Positions 8,504 through 16,851 of a stretch of 64,000 nucleotides of DNA are shown here, one piece after another (positions within the stretch are counted from its first letter, which is position 1; each line of letters begins with the position of its first letter). Made by a program: the position numbers and the translations under genes. The stretch is taken from assembly GCA_015055965.1 (NCBI GenBank), contig SVHG01000001.1, forward strand, positions 124,001 to 188,000. Reading direction: 5' to 3'. Below the pieces are notes generated by a model that had not been told where the DNA came from, made no database searches, and worked only from the letters and a program-made list of their open reading frames with translations. The stretch is from Clostridiales bacterium. GTDB lineage: Bacteria; Bacillota; Clostridia; Christensenellales; Borkfalkiaceae.

Positions 8504-9463
8504 TTACACGCTTGAAACTAGGTTTACAACCCAAATAAGTATGCAAGCAACTATACCGGGCGCAGAAAAGATTAAGAAAAACTTCATTTCCTGCTTTTTG
8601 TTTGATATCTTTGCATAGTCGCTATCTAACTCTTCATCACTTTTAGGTATTTTGCACTTAAAAATTAAATATAAAATGCAAAGTGCGAATACCGCAATAC
8701 CTAAAACGCATAAAACTATTTGTACCGTTTTATCAAACGCGAAGCCATCCGGCGTTAAAAAATATAGCGTTACGATATATAAATTATTGATAAAGTGAAA
8801 TAGAACGGAGGGGATTATTGATCCGCTTTTTACGACCAAAAGGGTAAGCGTTACGCCTATTATCATTTGATAAACTGTTTGCGCGGGGTTCTTGTGATAA
8901 AGTGAAAATAACCCGCCGCAGACGATAATTGCGAACAACGTACCGCATTTTCTTGCGCCGTTTAAAAGTAAGCCCCTAAAAATACACTCTTCTAAAAGGG
9001 CGGGAAGCAAGCAAACTATAACAACGCAAAGAATATAATCGCCAAAGTGCCTTTTGGGTAAAACTAAATCGGTCATTTTATATCCCGCATCCCTAAGAAT
9101 GGTAATAAACCAATCGTTTACCCAGCCTAAGCCAAACAGCGCGCCAAACGCAAGAGCTACTGCTATTAGATAGTAAACGGCGTTGCACTTTTTTACGTTT
9201 AAGCTAAGCGGCAAGCTTAAGTTGTGCTTTTTGGTTAAATACGCCAACACTATAAAAAGTGAAAGCGAAGAAAGGGCGAATGATAAATATTTATACACCG
9301 CGCTTTCTGAAAATTCCTTGGTGTTTAGCCCGTTCGCTATTAATATGAATGAAAATATTAGGGATATAACCAAGGGGATTGCCGTTGCTAGGGTGAATAC
9401 CATTCCCCCATCGCTACCAGTTAATATAAAATTTTTATTTACTGCGTTTTCTTTTTTATTCAT
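8504..9463 (-). CDS. CPBP family intramembrane protease
   Basis: This is a multi-pass membrane protein of about 319 residues with the CPBP (Abi/CAAX-protease-like) signature: LLEECIFRGLL (EExxxR), a first His in FSLYHKNP and a second in LFHFINN. Such proteins cut substrates within the membrane, and bacterial members often give bacteriocin immunity or process signals. The substrate is unknown. I choose ATG 9463 over the upstream ATG 9478 because TATAAT (9470-9475) overlaps the earlier codons, with TTTACT 17 nt further upstream. That places the ATG 6 nt after the -10 box, so the mRNA would be leaderless. No Shine-Dalgarno sequence is seen. Confidence 0.85.
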   Translation of the reverse strand: MNKKENAVNKNFILTGSDGGMVFTLATAIPLVISLIFSFILIANGLNTKEFSESAVYKYLSFALSSLSLFIVLAYLTKKHNLSLPLSLNVKKCNAVYYLIAVALAFGALFGLGWVNDWFITILRDAGYKMTDLVLPKRHFGDYILCVVIVCLLPALLEECIFRGLLLNGARKCGTLFAIIVCGGLFSLYHKNPAQTVYQMIIGVTLTLLVVKSGSIIPSVLFHFINNLYIVTLYFLTPDGFAFDKTVQIVLCVLGIAVFALCILYLIFKCKIPKSDEELDSDYAKISNKKQEMKFFLIFSAPGIVACILIWVVNLVSSV

Positions 9464-9469
9464 GCGCCT

Positions 9470-9498
9470 ATTATACATTAAAAGTGAAAATAAGTAAA
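9470..9498 (-). promoter_or_regulatory. Predicted leaderless promoter of the CPBP gene
   Basis: Minus strand: TTTACT (9493-9498), 17-nt spacer, TATAAT (9470-9475), then 6 nt and ATG. Transcription would begin at or within a base or two of the start codon. Confidence 0.6.
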
Positions 9499-9679
9499 GT
9501 GTTTTTGGTAAATACCAAAAAAGCTAGCTATATTTAACTACTTTTTTTATCTTATTGGTTTTGCTATTTTCTTTTACTGCTACGCAACCTTTCTTTTAAT
9601 CACTCTACCCGCCCTTTCTTTTTGCTTTTTCCTTTGCCAACTTTTTAACTCTATTTTTTTAAAAACTGTAAAAAATCGT

Positions 9680-9736
9680 TTGACTTATCTGTTTTTATGT
9701 ACTATAATTCACTTGAACAATTGAAGAGTTGTTCAA
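9680..9736 (+). promoter_or_regulatory. Promoter and operator of the metal-efflux operon
   Basis: TTGACT (9680-9685), a 17-nt spacer and TATAAT (9703-9708) form a strong promoter. Directly downstream, TTGAACAA (9713-9720) and TTGTTCAA (9729-9736) are a perfect 8-bp inverted repeat with an 8-bp spacer covering the start site. This layout suits an ArsR/SmtB repressor, whose known operators are 12-2-12 imperfect palindromes containing TGAA/TTCA arms. Confidence 0.85.
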
Positions 9737-9759
9737 ATGTTTGACTATTGAGGTGTTTT

Positions 9760-10125
9760 ATGGCAAAGCGCGACGAATTAAATTTAGATAGCGATTTTAA
9801 GGAAGAAAAGTTAACTGATTTCGTTCGCAGAAAAATTGCGAGTGAAGAAAAAATTTACGATTTAGCAGAGTTATTTAAGGTTTTTGGCGATAGCACGCGC
9901 ACTAAAATTCTTTGCTGTTTAGAGGTTAAGGATTTATACGTTGGTGAGCTTGCCGAGGTTTTGAATATGAGCGTTTCTGCCGTTTCGCATCAGCTTAGAG
10001 TTCTTAAAAACGCCAAGCTTGTTAGAGGTGTTAAGGAGGGAAAAGAGGTTAAATATTCGTTAGACGACAACCACGTTATGATGATTATTTCTTGCGGACT
10101 TACCCACCTTGCAGAAAGAGATTAA
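9760..10125 (+). CDS. ArsR/SmtB-family metal-sensing repressor
   Basis: This 121-residue winged-helix repressor probably dissociates from DNA on binding Zn(II) or a similar metal. The recognition helix is in VSAVSHQLRVLKNAKLV. Near the C-terminus the pattern D-x-H-x10-H-x2-E (DNH ... THLAE) matches the alpha-5 metal site of SmtB/CzrA-type zinc and cobalt sensors. The ELCV(C)D cysteine site of ArsR/CadC is absent (it reads EVKDLYVGE), so arsenic sensing is unlikely. I chose ATG 9760 over the in-frame TTG at 9748 because GAGGTG lies at the right distance. It heads an operon with the HMA protein and P-type ATPase, and the operator lies just upstream. Confidence 0.93.
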   Translation: MAKRDELNLDSDFKEEKLTDFVRRKIASEEKIYDLAELFKVFGDSTRTKILCCLEVKDLYVGELAEVLNMSVSAVSHQLRVLKNAKLVRGVKEGKEVKYSLDDNHVMMIISCGLTHLAERD

Positions 10126-10154
10126 TTAAAAACCAAATTAATTAGGAGTGTATT

Positions 10155-10373
10155 ATGAAAAAGGTTTACAAAGTAGAAAACGTTGATTGCGCTCATTGCG
10201 CTATGGCTATGCAAAATTTCATACTTAAAGTCGACGGGGTTGAAAGCGCAACCTTAAACTTTTTAACAAAGCGCCTTACCATTGAGTTAGACGAAAGCAG
10301 AATTGACGAGATTATGGTTGAGGTCGAAAAGGCGTGCAAAAAGGTTGACCGCGAGGTTTACGTAGTTAAATAA
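10155..10373 (+). CDS. Stand-alone heavy-metal-associated (HMA) domain protein
   Basis: A 72-residue ferredoxin-like HMA domain with metal-binding DCAHCA near residues 10-15 (the usual motif is MTCxxC). Such proteins carry soft metal ions to P1B-type ATPases. It has its own AGGAGTG ribosome binding site and ends 1 nt before the ATPase start. The ATPase lacks an N-terminal HMA domain, so this protein probably supplies it in trans. CopZ-like copper binding is possible by motif, but the sensor and ATPase class argue for Zn/Cd/Pb. Confidence 0.9.
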   Translation: MKKVYKVENVDCAHCAMAMQNFILKVDGVESATLNFLTKRLTIELDESRIDEIMVEVEKACKKVDREVYVVK

Positions 10374-10374
10374 T

Positions 10375-12279
10375 ATGCTTAATTTTAAATTGAATAAAAA
10401 ACAAAAAAACAAGGTAATTAGAATTGCAATTGCCCTTTTTTGCTTTGTTGTTTTGTTTGCTTTAAGTAAGATTTTTAAGCTTGAAAGCGCGTTTAACAAA
10501 CCTATAGGCTGGCTTTTTCCCTTTTTACTTTGGTTTGCTCTTTACGTTTTTATTGCTTACGACGTTTTAATTAAGGCGTTTTACAACCTTAAAAACGGCA
10601 GAATTTTTGACGAGAATTTTTTAATGCTGATTGCAAGCCTTGGCGCGTTTGCGCTTGGAATATTTAACGGCGCTTCACAAAGACAGGCAGAAGGGTTTGA
10701 CGAAGCCGTTGCAGTTATTATATTTTACCAAATTGGGCAGTTCTTTGAACAGGTCGCAACCGAAAAATCACGCAAAAGTATTGCAGAGCTTTTAGATATT
10801 CGCCCAGACCACGCTAATTTATTAAAGGATAACCAAATTTCTTCCGTTTATCCGGATGAGATAGCGGTGGGCGAAACTATCGTAATTTACCCGGGCGAAA
10901 AAATTCCGCTTGACTGCACCGTTATAAAGGGAAGCTCTACTATTGATAATAAATCGCTAACCGGGGAATCACTTCCCGTTGACGTTAGCGAAGGAAGTAC
11001 TCTTTTAAGCGGTGGGCTAAATTTAACCTCTGAGCTTGTTTGCAGGGTGGATAAACACTTTTACGACGGTACGGTATCTAAAATTTTAGACCTTGTTGAA
11101 AACGCTTCCGATAAAAAATCTAAAGCAGAGGGCTTTATAGAACGGTTTGCAAAATACTATACCCCTTCCGTTATAATCCTTGCCCTACTTACCGCAATTA
11201 TTCCTTCATTAATATTTAAAAATTGGCAAGTTTGGGTTTATAGGGCGTTATCCTTCTTGGTTGTTTCCTGCCCGTGCGCGTTAGTAATTTCCGTTCCCAT
11301 GACGTTCTTCGTGGCGCTTGGTAAGGCATCACGCAGTAGAATTTTAATTAAAGGCTCAAATTATTTAGAGCTTTTGGCAAGGGCCAACGTATTTTTGTTT
11401 GATAAAACGGGAACTATAACTCACGGTAATTTTGAAGTAACCAAAGTATTCCCTGAAGAAAACAAGGAAGAAATTTTACACCTTGCTTGTATTGCAGAAA
11501 AAAAATCATCACACCCCATTGCCCTTTCTATAATGAAGGCTTACGGCAAGAATATAGAAGAGGATTATACCTTAACCAACCTTGCAGGACTTGGCGTAAT
11601 GGCAACTGACGGCGAAAATGAAATTTTATGCGGTAACGCTACTCTTTTAGAAAATAACGGCGTGGATATTTTAGCTAAGTGCGAAGGGGCTGTTTATATT
11701 GCTAAAAATAGGCACTTCGTTGGATATATCGTTATTGCAGATACCGTTAAAAGTGAAGCTAATCGCGTTATAGGGGCACTTAATAACCAAAACTGCAAAA
11801 CGGTTATGCTAACCGGCGATAGCCAAAGCGTGGCAGAAGAGGTTTGCAAACAATGCAATATTTCACAGTTTAAAGCCCAGCTTTTACCACAAGATAAGGT
11901 AGCTGAAGTAGAAAAAATCATTAACCAAAAAGCGCCTAACGAAGTGGTTTGCTTTATTGGCGACGGCATTAACGACGCGCCCGTTCTTATGCGAAGCGAC
12001 GTTGGTATTGCTATGGGCGCAATAGGTAGCGACGCGGCTATTGAAGCTGCAGACGTAGTTTTAATGAAAGATAATTTAAGCGATATTTTAACAGCTAAGA
12101 AGATTGCTAAAAAGGCGCTTAAAATAGTAAAGCAAAATATAGTATTTTCTATTACCGTTAAAGTGCTAATTTTATTACTTTCTTTATTTGGAATTACGAA
12201 TATGTGGTTTTCTATTTTTGGCGACGTTGGCGTTGCAGTTATTGCAATATTAAACGCTTTAAGGGTTGATAAAAACTAA
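10375..12279 (+). CDS. P1B-type heavy-metal (Zn/Cd/Pb) exporting ATPase
   Basis: This 634-residue membrane pump has the P1B features: actuator motif LTGES, transmembrane CPC (about residues 299-301 in VVSCPCALVIS), phosphorylated Asp in DKTGT (about D343), the class-specific HP motif SSHP, and hinge GDGIND (about 528). The last membrane segment contains FGDVGVAVIAILNALR, whose Asp is characteristic of the ZntA/CadA (P1B-2) group, pointing to Zn, Cd or Pb rather than Cu. There is no N-terminal HMA domain. It starts 1 nt after the HMA gene stop and is followed by a strong terminator. Confidence 0.95.
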   Translation: MLNFKLNKKQKNKVIRIAIALFCFVVLFALSKIFKLESAFNKPIGWLFPFLLWFALYVFIAYDVLIKAFYNLKNGRIFDENFLMLIASLGAFALGIFNGASQRQAEGFDEAVAVIIFYQIGQFFEQVATEKSRKSIAELLDIRPDHANLLKDNQISSVYPDEIAVGETIVIYPGEKIPLDCTVIKGSSTIDNKSLTGESLPVDVSEGSTLLSGGLNLTSELVCRVDKHFYDGTVSKILDLVENASDKKSKAEGFIERFAKYYTPSVIILALLTAIIPSLIFKNWQVWVYRALSFLVVSCPCALVISVPMTFFVALGKASRSRILIKGSNYLELLARANVFLFDKTGTITHGNFEVTKVFPEENKEEILHLACIAEKKSSHPIALSIMKAYGKNIEEDYTLTNLAGLGVMATDGENEILCGNATLLENNGVDILAKCEGAVYIAKNRHFVGYIVIADTVKSEANRVIGALNNQNCKTVMLTGDSQSVAEEVCKQCNISQFKAQLLPQDKVAEVEKIINQKAPNEVVCFIGDGINDAPVLMRSDVGIAMGAIGSDAAIEAADVVLMKDNLSDILTAKKIAKKALKIVKQNIVFSITVKVLILLLSLFGITNMWFSIFGDVGVAVIAILNALRVDKN

Positions 12280-12289
12280 ATAAAAAAGC

Positions 12290-12320
12290 AAACGGCTTGT
12301 GCAAAACAAGCCGTTTTTTT
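12290..12320 (+). terminator. Intrinsic terminator of the metal-efflux operon
   Basis: An 11-bp stem (AAACGGCTTGT / ACAAGCCGTTT) with a 5-nt loop is followed by a T run, 10 nt past the ATPase stop codon. Confidence 0.92.
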
Positions 12321-12334
12321 GTGTAAATATAGGT

Positions 12335-12353
12335 CTATAGGTCGATTATCGAC
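12335..12353 (+). repeat. Copy of the dispersed CTATAG motif
   Basis: CTATAGGTCGATTATCGAC lies antisense to the gene at 12358, with CTATAG beginning 23 nt from the end of its stop codon. Copies near 16356 and 56482 have the same 23-nt offset. Confidence 0.65.
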
Positions 12354-12357
12354 TATT

Positions 12358-12999
12358 TTAGGTGTTGTTTGGGAATAGTGGAAGTTCAAAAAATCCAGAG
12401 CATACCTCTTGTGTGTATTCTTGGCAAGGGGGTATGGTTGCATAGCCGTAAGAGGGAACTAAAAGCTCTACTTCCATAACGATTTTTAAAATTACGGTAA
12501 CACAGCAAGAAACTGTGAAGCTGTTCGTTTCTGCATCAAAAACACCTTCCGGCGCTATAATAGAAACTGATGCTTCTACGTAATAAGGTATAATAGAAGG
12601 CTCTGGAACGAACAATATAACGTCACTAGTTAAGGTGGTGGAGCTTGTTGCCCTGCCCTCTACACCGTTAGCATCCGTATATAAAACCTCCATGGGAACG
12701 GTCATTGTAACCTGTACTCTTGCAAAGTTAGGTCTATCGGTCAACCTATCCACCTGCAAAGAGGTTATAGTTGCCTTGGTGGTAGTGCTTTTTGCAGACA
12801 CGAAGGTCAACGGATATGTAGGATTTTCTGGGGTAAAGTCGGTTAACGTTAAAACTATACCCTCTTCTTGAGTTTGTTTTATACAGGCATCAAAAACCTT
12901 TTTAGCTTGCACGCAGACCTTTTCGCTAAGTCCGTTTAAAGCATTACCGGTTATTTGTGAAGGACAGCGATCAGATTGATAATTAGAAAAAAATGACAT
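12358..12999 (-). CDS. Conserved clostridial protein of unknown function
   Basis: The 213-residue protein has no signal peptide or membrane segment. It has a short Cys-containing N-terminal part (residues 1-40), a beta-rich middle (many Val/Thr alternations) and a closing segment IPPCQEYTQEVC...FFELPLFP. It carries several Cys residues (VSCCV, PPCQ, EVCS). I recall similar conserved proteins across Clostridia but no established function. The beta-rich, Cys-containing composition would suit a structural or spore-surface role, which is only a guess. The ATG follows GGAGG. Confidence 0.8.
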   Translation of the reverse strand: MSFFSNYQSDRCPSQITGNALNGLSEKVCVQAKKVFDACIKQTQEEGIVLTLTDFTPENPTYPLTFVSAKSTTTKATITSLQVDRLTDRPNFARVQVTMTVPMEVLYTDANGVEGRATSSTTLTSDVILFVPEPSIIPYYVEASVSIIAPEGVFDAETNSFTVSCCVTVILKIVMEVELLVPSYGYATIPPCQEYTQEVCSGFFELPLFPNNT

Positions 13000-13322
13000 T
13001 TTTTACCTCCGTTACAATATATCTTTTCACTTTAATATATGCAGAAGATTATATTTTTTGCCACTTTTCCTAATTATATAATATATAATAAATTTATTAG
13101 TAAGTTAGAACACCTCATCCGTCTTGACTTAGCACACTCGTCAATCCACCTTTCCCCACTGGGGAAGGCTTTTTTACAATTCAAACGTTAACAATTTCAG
13201 TTTTATAATAAATAGTAAAATATTTTTTCTCTCACCCAATATTTAATAGCAAACCACAATTTTATAAAATTATCACATAAAAAAAGCACGAGTAAAAATG
13301 ATGCAAACCCATGCTTTATTTA
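13000..13322. other. AT-rich gap with a decayed dispersed repeat
   Basis: The 323-bp gap contains a CACCTCATCCGTC...CCCCACTGGGGAAGG sequence at 13111-13176. This is a degraded copy of a repeat type common in Firmicute assemblies, ending in a CCCC/GGGG hairpin and T run. No coding potential is seen. A weak AAAGCA/TGCTTT hairpin lies at about 13284-13318 beside the HNH gene end. Confidence 0.6.
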
Positions 13323-14132
13323 TTAATATTTATCGCCTTTTTCTTTATTACAATAAACGCAAAGTGTTTGCAAATTATCGTAAGTACTTTTACCACCTTT
13401 TGCAATTGGTTTTATATGGTCAATTTCTAAATTAACCTCTCTATCCGTTCTGCCACATATTTTGCAACGGTAACCATCTCTTGCATATATTTCAAATCGC
13501 ATTTTATTGGAAACTTTTCCTCTTTCCACTCTACAAATAGCATCCCATATCCCCCTATCATTATAAAAGTTACCTCGCTTATAATTTAATTTTTTGATAA
13601 GTTCTCTTATTTGACCTTCTTCAAAACTTGCCCATTTAGCAGCAATTTTTTCTCCTTTTAAAGTTGTCAAATATAAAACTACGCTTATAGAAAAAGATAA
13701 TTGAGGGGCTAAAAGACCTTCTTTAAAAAGCAATTCTTCCAATCTTAATAAATATTTCTTATTTAAACGGTTATTAAAATTTTCAAATTCGCCTAAATTT
13801 TTAATGCTTTTTATTTCTTCACAATATTTTACATATTCTCTTTTATTGATAGCAACATAATTCATTTCTTTAAGAACAACGTATTGCTCAAATTGCAATT
13901 GATAAATTAAATAGTCTTCACAAGAAATGCTATCGTAGTAAATTTTGTTATCATAGTCCTGCGTCCTTTTTGCATTAGCAGTAATTTTATAAAATCTATA
14001 TTTGTTATTTAAATCAAGCAATTTTTTTAAAGTAACACTATTGCCTTTTATGTATTCAATATACTTTTTTCGCCTATAAGAGAAAAAAATCACTATACCA
14101 ATAATCAAGAGAATTATCAAGTAAATCACCAA
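13323..14132 (-). CDS. HNH endonuclease with N-terminal membrane anchor
   Basis: The 269-residue protein begins with one hydrophobic segment (about residues 2-18), followed by a Lys-rich region and a middle domain of unknown type. It ends in an HNH nuclease domain: CKICG, LEIDHIKPIAKGG, TYDNLQTLCVYCNKEKG. The two CxxC pairs bind structural zinc and the DH pair is catalytic. The first codon is TTG, with GTG next; AAGG lies upstream. It stands alone between repeats, and codon use is AT-richer than in neighbours, so acquisition by transfer is plausible. It may be a solitary defence or mobile nuclease, and no partner is visible. Confidence 0.85.
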   Translation of the reverse strand: MVIYLIILLIIGIVIFFSYRRKKYIEYIKGNSVTLKKLLDLNNKYRFYKITANAKRTQDYDNKIYYDSISCEDYLIYQLQFEQYVVLKEMNYVAINKREYVKYCEEIKSIKNLGEFENFNNRLNKKYLLRLEELLFKEGLLAPQLSFSISVVLYLTTLKGEKIAAKWASFEEGQIRELIKKLNYKRGNFYNDRGIWDAICRVERGKVSNKMRFEIYARDGYRCKICGRTDREVNLEIDHIKPIAKGGKSTYDNLQTLCVYCNKEKGDKY

Positions 14133-14228
14133 TTTAACCTTTTGTTTTTATTAACTATAATAATTATATCATACTGTTGAAAACTATGCTATCAAAATCT
14201 TTAATAAAGTTGCAAATACACATAAAAA

Positions 14229-14255
14229 AAGCACGAGAAAACTCGTGCTTTTTAT
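14229..14255. terminator. Terminator hairpin
   Basis: Stem AAGCACGAG / CTCGTGCTT with a short loop and T runs on both strands, between the HNH gene and a stem-loop element. Confidence 0.75.
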
Positions 14256-14283
14256 ACTTTATTTAAACCGAACGAATAAAAAT

Positions 14284-14436
14284 ATTTGAGAATAAGCTTT
14301 AGCGTAAACTTTTTAGATACAAATAAGATGAGCAAAATGCGGATTTACAATGGGCGCGTACTTGCCGTACGTAACCTGCAGTAAAACGTAAATTTTGCAA
14401 TATATTACGACGTATATAAAAAGTTTTAACTCAAAT
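14284..14436. repeat. Structured stem-loop element, copy 2
   Basis: Nested helices: ATTTGAG with CTCAAAT (outer), AAACTTTTTAGATAC (14306-14320) with GTATATAAAAAGTTT (14412-14426), then GCAAAAT/ATTTTGC and TTTAC/GTAAA flanking an internal loop. The apex is GCGCGTACTTGCCGTACGT. It sits just downstream of tsf. Its helices differ from those at 59.1 kb but pair equally well. Confidence 0.75.
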
Positions 14437-14459
14437 AGATTTTATGAATGAGGTTATTA

Positions 14460-15119
14460 TTACGCTTTCATCTTAGCAACTTGAGCTGCCACTTCATCTG
14501 CTAGGTTTTCGCTCTTCTTTTCTAGACCTTCGCCCATTACGAAGCAAACGAATCTACGAACAGAAATCTTTTCACCGATTTGAGCAGTAGCTTCAACTAC
14601 TAATTGATTGATGGTTTTAGAAGGATCTTTAACAAACTTTTGGTTTAATAAGCAGTTATCTTCATAGTAGCTTTTAATTCTACCTTCAACCATTCTTTCA
14701 ACGATAGCAGCAGGCTTACCTTCTGCAAGAGCTTGAGCGCGTAAGATTTCCTTTTCGTGTTCTAAAACAGAAGCGGGAACGTCTTCAGGTGCAAGATATT
14801 CGGGCTTTGCAGCAGCAATATGCATAGCGATATCGTGAACTAAAGCCTTAAATTGATCGCCACGAGCAACGAAGTCGGTTTCGCAGTTAACTTCTACTAA
14901 AACACCGATAGTTCCGTTCATGTGGATATAGCTATCTACAAGACCTTCAGCAGCGATTCTGCCAGCCTTCTTTGCAGCCTTAGCAATACCTTTTTCACGA
15001 AGATAGTCGATTGCCTTTTCCATATCGCCGTTGGTTTCGGTAAGAGCGTTCTTACAGTCCATCATACCAGCGCCGGTTCTTTGACGAAGGGTCATAACGT
15101 CTTTAGCGGTAAAACTCAT
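14460..15119 (-). CDS. tsf: Elongation factor Ts
   Basis: EF-Ts recycles EF-Tu by releasing GDP. The N-terminal UBA-like part ([16 protein letters not shown]) and the core motif [16 protein letters not shown] are clear. At 219 residues it is the short form, lacking the longer C-terminal half of E. coli EF-Ts, as in several other bacteria. It follows rpsB with a 24-bp gap and AGGAGA before the ATG. Confidence 0.96.
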   Translation of the reverse strand: MSFTAKDVMTLRQRTGAGMMDCKNALTETNGDMEKAIDYLREKGIAKAAKKAGRIAAEGLVDSYIHMNGTIGVLVEVNCETDFVARGDQFKALVHDIAMHIAAAKPEYLAPEDVPASVLEHEKEILRAQALAEGKPAAIVERMVEGRIKSYYEDNCLLNQKFVKDPSKTINQLVVEATAQIGEKISVRRFVCFVMGEGLEKKSENLADEVAAQVAKMKA

Positions 15120-15143
15120 AATAAATCTCCTTAAATTTTAAAA

Positions 15144-15959
15144 TTACTTAGATTCCTTAGCTTCAACTGCAGCAACAGCTTCTTCTGCAACAGCGTCTTC
15201 AGCTGCTACTTCTTCAGCGGTAACTTCTACTTGAGCCATATTGGTAACTTCTTCGTGAGCGTGCTTAACAGCATCTTCACCTTGCTTAGCTTCGATAACT
15301 GCGTCTGCAATAATAGAAGCAAGTAGCTTAACGGCGCGGATAGCGTCGTCGTTACCGGAAATAACGTAATCAACCATATCGGGATCACAGTTGGTATCGG
15401 TAATAGCAACAACGGGGATACCTAACTTTCTTGCTTCCTTAACAGCGATATCTTCACAGTTGGGGTCAACTACGAACATTACGCCGGGAAGGGTTCTCAT
15501 TTCTCTGATACCGCCAAGGTTGGTTTGTAATTTATCTCTTTCAGTCTTTAAAGCGATAACTTCTTTCTTGGGAAGAAGATCAAATTCGCCCATCTTTTCC
15601 ATTTGGTCAAGCTTGTTAAGTCTTTCTACTCTTGAACGAATGGTCTTGAAGTTGGTTAAGGTACCACCTAACCATCTTGAGTTGACGTAGTACATACCAC
15701 ATCTTTCTGCTTCTTGTTGGATAGCTTCTTGAGCTTGTTTCTTAGTACCAACGAATAATACGGTCTTGTTTTCTTTAACTGCTTCTACTACGAATTTGTA
15801 AGCGTCTTCGATAAGACCTACGGTAAGAGCAAGGTCAATGATGTGAATACCATTTCTTTCACCAAAGATGTACTTGCGCATTTTGGGGTTCCATCTTCTG
15901 GTCTGGTGACCGAAGTGAACACCGGCTTCAAGAAGTTGCTTCATTGTTGTAACTGCCAT
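15144..15959 (-). CDS. rpsB: 30S ribosomal protein S2
   Basis: S2 joins the small subunit late and is needed for S1 binding. It starts [22 protein letters not shown] after the first residues and contains [12 protein letters not shown] and [13 protein letters not shown]. The 271-residue chain ends in an acidic, Ala/Glu/Val-rich tail of about 40 residues. GGAGG lies before the ATG. Transcription begins about 130 nt upstream from a clear promoter, leaving room for a regulatory leader. Confidence 0.97.
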   Translation of the reverse strand: MAVTTMKQLLEAGVHFGHQTRRWNPKMRKYIFGERNGIHIIDLALTVGLIEDAYKFVVEAVKENKTVLFVGTKKQAQEAIQQEAERCGMYYVNSRWLGGTLTNFKTIRSRVERLNKLDQMEKMGEFDLLPKKEVIALKTERDKLQTNLGGIREMRTLPGVMFVVDPNCEDIAVKEARKLGIPVVAITDTNCDPDMVDYVISGNDDAIRAVKLLASIIADAVIEAKQGEDAVKHAHEEVTNMAQVEVTAEEVAAEDAVAEEAVAAVEAKESK

Positions 15960-16090
15960 GATTTAGCCTCCGTTTAATCCTCCTTATACTTCCCTTTCCG
16001 CGGCAACGGTAGGACTGGGGCAACCGAATCTCCGATTTGGGATTTTGAGACAACGAAATTGCCGAAATATAAGTGTGAATTTTTTCAACC
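15960..16090 (-). ncRNA. Probable S2 (rpsB) mRNA leader
   Basis: The leader of about 130 nt between the predicted start site and rpsB is GC-richer than the surrounding intergenic DNA and contains complementary runs (for example CGGCAATTTCGTTG against CAACGGTAGG-like strings and TTGCCGCGG). Leaders bound by S2 are known upstream of rpsB in Firmicutes. The fit to that family is inferred from position and was not modelled. Confidence 0.4.
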
Positions 16091-16095
16091 TTGTT

Positions 16096-16124
16096 ATTCT
16101 AACATATTTGTTTTTTATTTGCAA
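16096..16124 (-). promoter_or_regulatory. Promoter of rpsB-tsf
   Basis: Minus strand TTGCAA (16119-16124), 17-nt spacer, TAGAAT (16096-16101). Confidence 0.65.
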
Positions 16125-16283
16125 CTGTTTTTTAGCCCTTATTTAGAATAAATAAGCACAATTTTAATATTTTTTTACATTTTTTATTGGTTACTCATCC
16201 ATTGTAAATGGTAATTTGTGCATACCTTCATACAAGCAACACTAAAATCGCGCTCTTGGTAAAAAATTATTGCAAATAAAAAA

Positions 16284-16303
16284 TGGCAAGACAACGCTTG
16301 CCA
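16284..16303 (-). terminator. Terminator of the DUF2752 gene
   Basis: Stem TGGCAAG / CTTGCCA with a 6-nt loop is followed on the minus strand by TTTTTTATTT. A dispersed CTATAG motif copy (16356-16373, antisense) lies between it and the stop codon. Confidence 0.8.
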
Positions 16304-16378
16304 AAAGGTAAATTTTTAATTTAATTTTGAACAGTTTTTATTAAAATAAGCCACGCTATAGGTTGATAAACGCATATT

Positions 16379-16783
16379 TTAGTAAATTACGGAGGTGAAG
16401 TTTCTTAACACGGCAAACGCAATATATAAACCAAAATACACGTATAGGTAAACGGAATAATTCTTTGGGTAAGGTATAATTTTTTTACCCATAAATAAAT
16501 TTACCGTTAGCGTTAAAAAGATATAACCAAGAATTGGCAAGGTTGAAGTAAAAAAGGCGTGGTAATAAAAGGCTTTGCCAAACTGGAAGGTTGCAATACA
16601 GTAAACCGCCCTAGTAAGCCCGCAGGATGGGCAATGAAAGCCGATTTCTACAACGTGACCCAATAAATGATATATATCGTTTTCTAGCGGTTTTTTCACC
16701 ATGACGTATATAAAAATTATTAAACACACGCTATAAAATGCAATTATGCTTGCGCGTATTAAAGTGATCTTTTTATTTTTCAT
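16379..16783 (-). CDS. DUF2752 membrane protein
   Basis: A 134-residue protein with three or four membrane segments and the DUF2752 signature CPSCGLTRA near residue 50. The two Cys may bind metal or form a disulfide. Function is unknown. It follows the DUF4190 repeat protein in the same direction, a pairing of small membrane proteins sometimes seen in Clostridia. Confidence 0.85.
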   Translation of the reverse strand: MKNKKITLIRASIIAFYSVCLIIFIYVMVKKPLENDIYHLLGHVVEIGFHCPSCGLTRAVYCIATFQFGKAFYYHAFFTSTLPILGYIFLTLTVNLFMGKKIIPYPKNYSVYLYVYFGLYIAFAVLRNFTSVIY

Positions 16784-16818
16784 AATTTTTCCACACGTGT
16801 ATTGCTTTACTAAAAAAA

Positions 16819-16849
16819 TTAGCGCAATGAATAACCACTGCGCTAAAAA
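16819..16849 (-). terminator. Terminator after the DUF4190 repeat protein
   Basis: Stem TTAGCGCA / TGCGCTAA followed by a T-rich stretch on the minus strand, between the DUF4190 and DUF2752 genes. Confidence 0.65.
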
Positions 16850-16851
16850 TT

